From the NCBI GenBank assembly GCA_031769625.1, contig JAUIMM010000636.1, positions 3,654,001 to 3,718,000 on the forward strand: 64,000 nt of DNA, read 5' to 3'. The notes under the pieces were generated by a model. The model was not told where the DNA came from and did not search any database. It saw nothing but the letters and a program-made list of their open reading frames with translations. The DNA comes from Taudactylus pleione (Eukaryota; Chordata; Amphibia; Anura; Myobatrachidae). Numbering within the stretch: the stretch's first letter is position 1; each line of letters begins with the position of its first letter. Shown here piece after piece: positions 57,220-64,000 of this stretch. The position numbers were made by a program, and so were the translations under genes.

Positions 57220-59271
57220 CTGTACAGTATTTCATGGCTCTTCTTGCACTATATGTAAATATGAACCACTTTTACTACTTTGTTCCTCACTCCTTTATCT
57301 TAGTTACTTTGCCTAGATATGAGTACATCACCCACAATACACTCTTGGGGGAGGATCTACCCAATACAATCTAACTCCTGCACCTAGAACTGTCACGTCT
57401 GATCTGTTCATGCGTCAGTTGCCACAAAACGCTGCAAATTAAAATATATACATATACCAAAACAATAGAGGCCTACTTATTGGATCTCCCCTCTCTGAGA
57501 TACCAGAGGGGAGATCCAAAGTACAAGTGTGCATGAAGCATGACAACACAATTTGTGACTTCATGCATGGAAGTAGGCAGGATCCGTGATGATTGCCTAC
57601 TTGGGAGCCTGGGAGTAATCTCTGAAAGTCTGAAGTCTCCTGGACATTTTTGGAGAGTAGACATGTACAGTATGACCAAAACATGTTTCAATAAAATAGC
57701 AGTGACAGTAAAAAAAAAAATACTCTGATCAGGAGTTATGCATCTTCATGTTCCGCATACAGACTGTGGCCTAATGCCCTTATATCATCATGTAATTCCT
57801 CTACCACATCTACTGTAATATACCTACATTTCACAGTAGTCAATGCATTATTCTACATATATAGCCTGGTGTAATCTGACGTCACAGCTTTACGTTTTAA
57901 AAATTATTTTGTACTAAACTTTATAGGTAATTATTTTCCAAGCTTTATTATAAGGTTATTTATTTTCTAACATGTATTATAAAGATGAAGGTGATTTCAG
58001 AGATATGTACCCTGTACATGAGCCCATGGCTTCTTGCCTCTGGCTTATGTGGTAATCTAGTTTCCTAATATCATTATTATTTGCAGTAGGATTTACATTT
58101 TTTCATATAGAATCTTTTCAAATGTTACACTGTTCTCATGATCACAGACATTATAAATGAGCTTAATATGCATCTGGATGATCAATGTGTTCCTTTCTAA
58201 ATGATCATCATACCGATTGTGCAAACCATAGGCTGTCTCTGGTACATTGCAGATGTAGTAGCGACTACTGACAGTGGCTGCAGTTATATCTCCGTGGTAA
58301 CTTACATTTTTATTCTTCTATAGGGTCTCATTTATTGTAACCTTTACAAAATGTATTTAAGTTTATATTCCTACAGCACTTCATTTGTATTAGTTCGTGT
58401 TTTATTTTACAAACAAATTGTTCTTTACTGAAGCTGCTGGAGGTACAAATAGCAAATGTTAATGAAACATTATGCAATGCCAACTTAAATGTTTAAAATA
58501 CATTGTGGCAACTCCGTAGTCTCCTTTAAAAAAAAAAACTATGTGTAGGAAATAATATACTTTACAACAGTCGGTCCTGTGTGCAGTAGTGGAACACATT
58601 CATATATTTTCTGGTTAACACTTGTGGTCAGACACCTGCTGCCATAACAGAGGTCAGTAGTGTAGCTGACCCAGCATGAGCTTAGATAAGTTACACCTAC
58701 TCCTGCCATCTTACGCACATAACTTATGTAACATATGCACAAATAATAATTACTAACAGAATATATAGACAACACAAATGTTTCATTCTTATGTTTAGAA
58801 TCGTAATGAATTTATAGCCTTGCAATGTTTTCCGCAATATAAAATTAGCAAAATACATGATTGATAAATAAATTGCCTACGTTAGCCATTATATAAATAT
58901 AAACTCCATACATCCTGTTGTATCTGTAAATGGCTCCAATATATATAATGGATCGTCATTTACTTTGTCACTGCTGCAGTTTAATATGAGGAATTTGTTG
59001 TTTTGCAATGTTTTTTTTAGGCATAGTTGTTAAATAAATGAATGGTTCCTAACGACAACTATTAAGTATTTCTAATTAAAAGTCATATGTCATGCTTACC
59101 AGCAGCAGGTTGCAGGACTCCATACACACAGCCAGCTGCTGCTCTCACACTCCTCATTTCTGTGGGCAGATGCTGCTATCAGGTACATTTAATGAAAAAT
59201 GAAATTATTTGTCTGCTGTTTATCACACTATCTCAGCTTTGGTTTCAACAAAAAGATAAAGAAGTAAAATA
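57220..59271. other. AT-rich, repeat-poor DNA
   Basis: No gene is supported. 58020-58510 has even complexity with ATGATCA, TTAATATGCAT and ATTATGCAAT words and might be old conserved non-coding DNA. Confidence 0.4.
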
Positions 59272-59366
59272 CAGGATAGATGGATGGACGGACGGACAAA
59301 TAGAGCAGAAAGATAAAGCAGAAAGATAAAGCAGATAGATAGACAGAAAGATAGATAAAGCAGATC

Positions 59367-59443
<77 letters not shown>
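59272..59443. repeat. (GATA)n microsatellite with imperfect leader
   Basis: Imperfect GGAC and AGATAAAGCAGA units (59272-59366), then about 19 perfect GATA units. Confidence 0.96.
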
Positions 59444-59596
59444 TTAAGTGATGTGCAGTATTCTTACTTCTATTTCCAAGCATCGCATTAACTAAGCTGC
59501 CGACTGGCTTTGAAAATCTGACGTTTAGTAAATAGGGACCCCATTCATGTGCATTATAAAATAAAATGCTGTATATATGTAAAAGTAATTGCATAA

Positions 59597-59601
<5 letters not shown>

Positions 59602-59666
<65 letters not shown>

Positions 59667-59676
59667 ATATATATAA
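59602..59676. repeat. (TA)n microsatellite
   Basis: Two TA runs split by CAG at 59631-59633. Confidence 0.96.
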
Positions 59677-60267
59677 AACTGTGGTTGAAGTGGCCTGTAG
59701 CGGTTTTGCTTTCTTTGTAACTCTATTCCATTCCATTCACTGATATCTTCAGTATTGCAACTTATAACATTTCTACTTCAGCTACATAAAAATGTACGGC
59801 AGAACTACTTGATGGATTTTGTCTGTACATACTTCTATGTCCGTAAAGGGAAATCTATGATATTTGTGGCCATGAGTTGCTGAGGATATGTCAGAATACC
59901 ATCACCTTTACTTGAATTGCCCCAAAAGATTAGAATTAAATTTGAGCAAGGTTTAACCATGTTTGAGCTGGTTTGCCATGTCCTATAGGCTGCCTTGTAT
60001 AGTATTAACAGTTTCCCAGTGCATGGCAAACATCGCACCTTTGAAGTCTAATATTGTTGAACATATTATTAAATGTGACCATTTTAACAAGAACAGACAT
60101 AATTCTATACTTCAATTAAACATTAAGAACTTCAAACTTAATCAGTAATGTTCACTATTTGAATGACAAAAATGTTAAAACTATAACATGTATCTATTAA
60201 AAATGTAATTACTGTAGCGATGGGAATTTTGTAGTTTATTTTAACATATATAAGTACTAAAGATAAT
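59677..60267. other. AT-rich DNA without a feature
   Basis: Nothing recognised. Confidence 0.45.
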
Positions 60268-60817
60268 GGCCCTCATTCAGAACCGGACGCTCTGAGCAGA
60301 GCGCTCGCTCTGAATGAGGGCCGTCCTCCATAAAAATGGAGTGTCCTCCTGGACGCTCATATAGCTGTGGGTCACCACCCACAGCACATACGAGCGTGCA
60401 GGATGATGGTCGCGATGGTCTTGACCATCGCGACCATCGCCAGTGCGACCAGAAGCCTGTGGTCGGGGTTTTCGACCACAAGCCCTGGAGTGATTTTGGC
60501 TCTATCAGAGACAAAATCACTCCCACTGACATAACTAGTGATGTCAGTGGGGCCGGCTTCTGACGGTAGGCGTTCCCTTGGGAACGCCTCCGTCTGGCAG
60601 GCACGCCCCCGGCATGCCCACCAAAGGGGGCGTGTTGTCAATCAACATCGACAGCACGCCCCCTTTGATCAGACACAACGAGCGAAGGAAAGTCCTTCGC
60701 ACGTCGCGTCTGGCGCATGCGCACGACGGAGCTCCCTCCGTCGTGCGCATGCGCAGTGCACACCATCGACCCACTTGCGAGCGGACAGCCGCTTGCGAGT
60801 GGGTCTGAATGAGGCCC
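60268..60817. mobile_element. Hairpin-chain MITE, copy B (reversed)
   Basis: Ends GGCCCTCATTCAG and CTGAATGAGGCCC are inverted; AAT on both sides may be the target duplication. Internal hairpins include 60361-60385 (GCTGTGGGTCACCACCCACAGC), 60405-60438 (GATGGTCGCGATGGTC mirrored), a 60-bp one around 60495-60525, GGCGTTCCCTTGGGAACGCC at 60567-60586, one at 60623-60666 (AAAGGGGGCGTG mirrored) and GCGCATGCGCACGACGGAGC at 60713-60750. The order is that of copy A read backwards. Confidence 0.88.
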
Positions 60818-61624
60818 AATAACTGCAAGCAGCAACCTGGCTCAAATTCTTAACCATACTGTGAATAAGAGTGAGTTCCTTGAACCGGCTAAATTCAATA
60901 ACATTTTGAACCAATTTGAATTATATTAGCATCACTATACTCTTATAGAGTTTATATTTATTTAGGCCGTTCTGTAAATTTAAGTCACATTTTTCCAGTT
61001 AAGATTCCACATCATACTACAGACGGACTGTACTGGTTTCCTGAGAATTGCAACAGTAAAATAACTGTGTAACTTAATAACTGTGTAACGATTCCCCTGA
61101 CTACAGAGCTGCATGTGTTAACGTTAAATGTGCAGTTTCATCAGTTATGGACGACTACAGGTTTATTGTACATTTATCACAAATGTCTGTGCTCTTTACA
61201 CACACAATAGATTGCGTAAGGTACTGTACATATTACCTCATCAAAAATTTCCCCTGGATGAAATGAGTGCCATATATATCAATACATGTGTCCATCGTAA
61301 TGCATTTCAAGAATTGGATCTACTTTGTGAAATATGGTTCATAAATCTTTCTGAGAAAATGTGATTACTGTTAGTCAATGTAATATATAAGGCTAAGTGA
61401 GAGAGCAAATAAACATATTACTGACCTGAGATAGTTTAGAGCATTATTTATAGTTACAAGTCTAGAGAAAAACTATCCATTCTGAAAACTGCAAAAGGCA
61501 CAAAAGATTGCATACTCATTCTAATAATAAAATGTAAGTAACATTTATCATGGTAGTGCTACAACTATACTCAGTGGTAACAAGTTACAAGAGTTTTGTT
61601 TAGAAATGATCAGTAGACAGTAAC
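60818..61624. other. AT-rich DNA without a feature
   Basis: No supported feature. Confidence 0.45.
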
Positions 61625-61659
61625 ATGAGAGAGATAAAATATACAATGTGTAACATGAT
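61625..61659 (+). repeat. First unit of a ~37-bp tandem repeat
   Basis: TGAGAGAGATAAAATATACA with ATGTGTAACATGAT. Further units are at 63896-63932 and 63933-63960, beyond the inserted element. Confidence 0.85.
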
Positions 61660-62232
61660 GGAGTCTATTCAGCATTGATTTGTTTACATAAAAATTACGG
61701 AAACTATGATTTCCGTATATTTTATGTAACTCTCCTATTCAGCAATGGGATAATGGGGAAGATAACGCAATTATCTTCTCCAGTGATTCCCATCTCGCTG
61801 AGTAACACACTGTAGGGATCAGCCATTGAACTCTACAGTACTTTAATGCTTTTTGCTATTCAGCAAAGCAAAAAGTGTTAAATCACTCGATAAATATTTA
61901 CTTTATATAACGCCATCTCAGAATGGCGTTATATGATGAAAATACTTAAATATCCTTAAAACTGCAGGGACAGAGGGAAATTTTCCCATAAGTCCCTGCA
62001 GCATCTTGTAAGCCCACCCAGTCTCCGTGCCTCCTTCCCGGTGATCGCGAACAGGTAAGTCCACCTAAAGCCTGTTAAACCTGCCAAAAGTGATTGACAT
62101 GTGTAGACAGGCTTTATACTAGCCTGTATACATGTATATTTATGTGCGATTATATTTAACATCTATATATAAATGTAAAATTTAAAAGCACATAAATATA
62201 CATGTATACAGGCTAGTATAAAGCCTGTATAC

Positions 62233-63580
62233 CAGAGCTCGACAATTTTTTGTAAAATCTAGGAGCCAGCTTAAAAGTATAGGAGCCAGGCCAAATATTG
62301 TTTTGAGTCCATTCTATAAGAAAACTTGTATAAACCACCACACATGCCCCTCAACCATACCATCAGACTACAACACATGCCTCAATGGTCATCAGCTTCT
62401 GCCACATGCCCATACCTGCCCCCAATTCAAAATATGCTATGCAGTGGGGCTCAAATGTACATTATGCCACACAGTAGGACCACAATTCTTATTATGCCAC
62501 ACAGTAGGACCCAAATGCACACATGCACATAGTAGGGCCCAAATGCACATTATTCCACACCGTAGGACCCAAATGTACATTATGCCACACACTAGGATCC
62601 AAATGCACATGATGCCACACAGTAGTGCCCAAATGCACATAATAAGCCAAACAGACAATGAGACGACAGCTCTAATGATATGCTCCATTACTCACAGGCT
62701 GCACTAAAAGGCAGCGGCAGGAGAAGACAACTCTGCAACTCTGACTGACCAGGCACCACACCACCACCAGCCAGCCCAGTCTGCTCCGCTGCTCCTAAGA
62801 CGGCGCCCGCCCCCGACGGATTCCAGCATCCTCACTACCTGACTGCACATGTCAGGAATCTGACCTTGCGCCTGCGCAAAGCAGGACAAGGGGGCCAGCT
62901 ACGGAAGAGACTTTTATTCAGTCTCTCAGTCTGCCACCACGCAGCCCGGCCAGCCCTGCCCAGGAGAGTGTGAGTCAGAGAGTCTGTCACTGTCACTCAC
63001 TGTCATGATGCTGTGGATGGATGTGCCATGGCCGCCCGTGCGCTGGGGCCCGCGGCTGCACACACTGCCATTGACTGCTCACCTAGCTGAGCTGCTCAGC
63101 CGGCTGACACATGGTAATGTAGGAGAGGCTTCCGGGAATCGGGGCTATGTGTTCGGGGTGGGGGGGTGATCGCCCATGGATCCGTCACTGTCGAACACCA
63201 CTCCCGCAGCAACACACCACTGCTTGCCTACCTCTGACAACTCCCTGCAGCCACGCCGCTCCTCGGCTAAACCCCCGCCTGTGGACCCATGTCACTGCTC
63301 AGCTACCCCTTCTGAAGCCCCCACTCCCGGCCATGAATAGATCCTCTTACAGGCAAGATTTATACAGCCGGAGTTTAGAGAAGGAAAAGTCAGCTCAGCG
63401 GAATCGGCGGCTTTCCATGCATGCACTCTGGAAGTGTCTGTCTACCACATTACAGTCACACTCGCAAATCTCCCCTGGGGCTAACGAGGATCTGCTTCCT
63501 CCCACCCCGAATAATCTTTCCGCCAGGTAGCAAAATCTGGTCGCCATGGCGACCTGGTCCCCGGGTTTTGTCAAGCCCTG
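62233..63580. mobile_element. Non-autonomous hAT element, 1348 bp
   Basis: Perfect 8-bp duplication CTGTATAC at 62225-62232 and 63581-63588. Left end CAGAGCTCGACAATTTTTTG, right end (minus strand) CAGGGCTTGACAAAACCC: the CAGRGCTYGACAAA termini of hAT (Charlie-like) elements. The right part (minus strand) carries GGTCGCCATGGCGACCAG. The left interior has a ~31-bp tandem repeat (CACATTATGCCACACAGTAG type, 62440-62640). No transposase frame is recognisable. Confidence 0.9.
62440..62645. repeat. ~31-bp tandem repeat inside the hAT element
   Basis: ATTATGCCACACAGTAGGAC with CCAAATGCAC, about six units, diverged. Similar to the 31-bp array at 23805-24215. Confidence 0.85.
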
Positions 63581-63895
63581 CTGTATACACATGTCAATCA
63601 ATTTGGACAGGCTGGAGCTGTACTTACCCCGTCGGCGGTCACTGCAAGCAGGGACGGAGACTATTCCGTAGCGCATGACCGAGCATGCACAGAAGAAGAA
63701 ACAAGACATTTTTCGGAATCCCGATAACAATGCCTTCTGTGACATCACAGGGACAGCTTGTTACCGCAACCGCTGTCCCTGCACAAAATATTGCTGAATA
63801 GCAGCCATATTTTATCATAATTGATAAAAACTCGTGACGATGTTGCCCGATAATATTCTGGGCAACATCGTCACTCTTGCTGAATAGACACCGAT

Positions 63896-63960
63896 GTGAG
63901 AGAGATAAAATATACAGTATGTGTAACATGATGTGAGAGAGATAAAATATACAGTATGTG
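63896..63960 (+). repeat. Second and third units of the 37-bp tandem repeat
   Basis: GTGAGAGAGATAAAATATAC with AGTATGTGTAACATGAT, followed by a shortened copy. It continues the unit at 61625-61659 across the inserted element. Confidence 0.88.
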
Positions 63961-64000
63961 CTTTCCTTGGTCATAGGAAACTCAATCTAAAGCTCACAAT

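Larger units (their letters stand above)
61660..63892. mobile_element. Foldback MITE, GAT target duplication, interrupted by a hAT element
   Basis: GAT lies on both sides (61657-61659 and 63893-63895). Ends GGAGTCTATTCAGCA and TGCTGAATAGACACC are inverted. Without the inner hAT element it is about 877 bp, largely a long imperfect inverted repeat: 62091-62147 pairs with 62189-62232 plus 63589-63598. It sits between units of a 37-bp tandem repeat, which makes the empty site readable. Non-coding. Confidence 0.87.

Overview
This is a piece of a large vertebrate genome, most likely an anuran amphibian. The evidence is a Tc1-type transposon with ~220-bp inverted repeats, LINE fragments whose reverse-transcriptase reading resembles the L2/CR1 and L1 groups, many foldback and MITE-type elements, long TA and GATA microsatellites, and no compact or operon-like coding. 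I see no host protein-coding gene, exon series, rRNA or tRNA. Long open stretches are mostly chance or tandem repeats. The only protein-coding remains I can name are a broken Tc1 transposase and two degraded LINE fragments.

Layout. 1-6176: mostly AT-rich single-copy-looking DNA with one MITE and old repeat fragments. 6177-7830: a nearly intact-looking Tc1/mariner element. 7860-10092: palindrome, two 8-bp-TSD elements with TTAGGG-like cores, and a LINE-type 3' end split by one of them. 10600-12600: a minus-strand hammerhead-ribozyme-like motif, a TIR element with an internal hairpin, and a decayed relative of the motif. 13500-17230: NF-Y-box (CCAAT) MITEs, a quiet stretch and a GATA tract. 17390-19130: GC-rich unassigned repeat DNA. 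19490-20272: a second hammerhead-like motif between ~100-bp inverted repeats. 20598-28885: dense repeats (MITEs, 31-bp tandem array, hairpin-chain element, C-rich element, CREB-like box triplet). 28990-30060: the longest conspicuously repeat-poor, complex stretch. 30226-36583: L1-like 3' fragment, Tc1 relic, several MITEs and an almost perfect foldback element. 38529-39262: G-rich minisatellite. 43340-48168: 5-bp-TSD element, hairpin-rich element, and a MITE carrying a 50-bp minisatellite with an 8-unit higher-order period. 49270-53822: more MITEs, one nested in another. 56005-57215: L2-like LINE fragment containing a 66-bp in-frame minisatellite. 59272-59676: GATA and TA arrays. 60268-60817: second hairpin-chain element. 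61625-63960: a three-level nest (tandem repeat, then MITE, then hAT element), each insertion supported by target-site duplications and a readable empty site.

How it works together: the window records successive waves of DNA transposons and retroelements in intergenic or intronic DNA. The least ordinary signals are the two hammerhead-like motifs, the serial-hairpin MITEs, the higher-order minisatellite inside a MITE, and the nested insertion. I found no clear new gene system. All family names rest on reading the sequence, with no database search.
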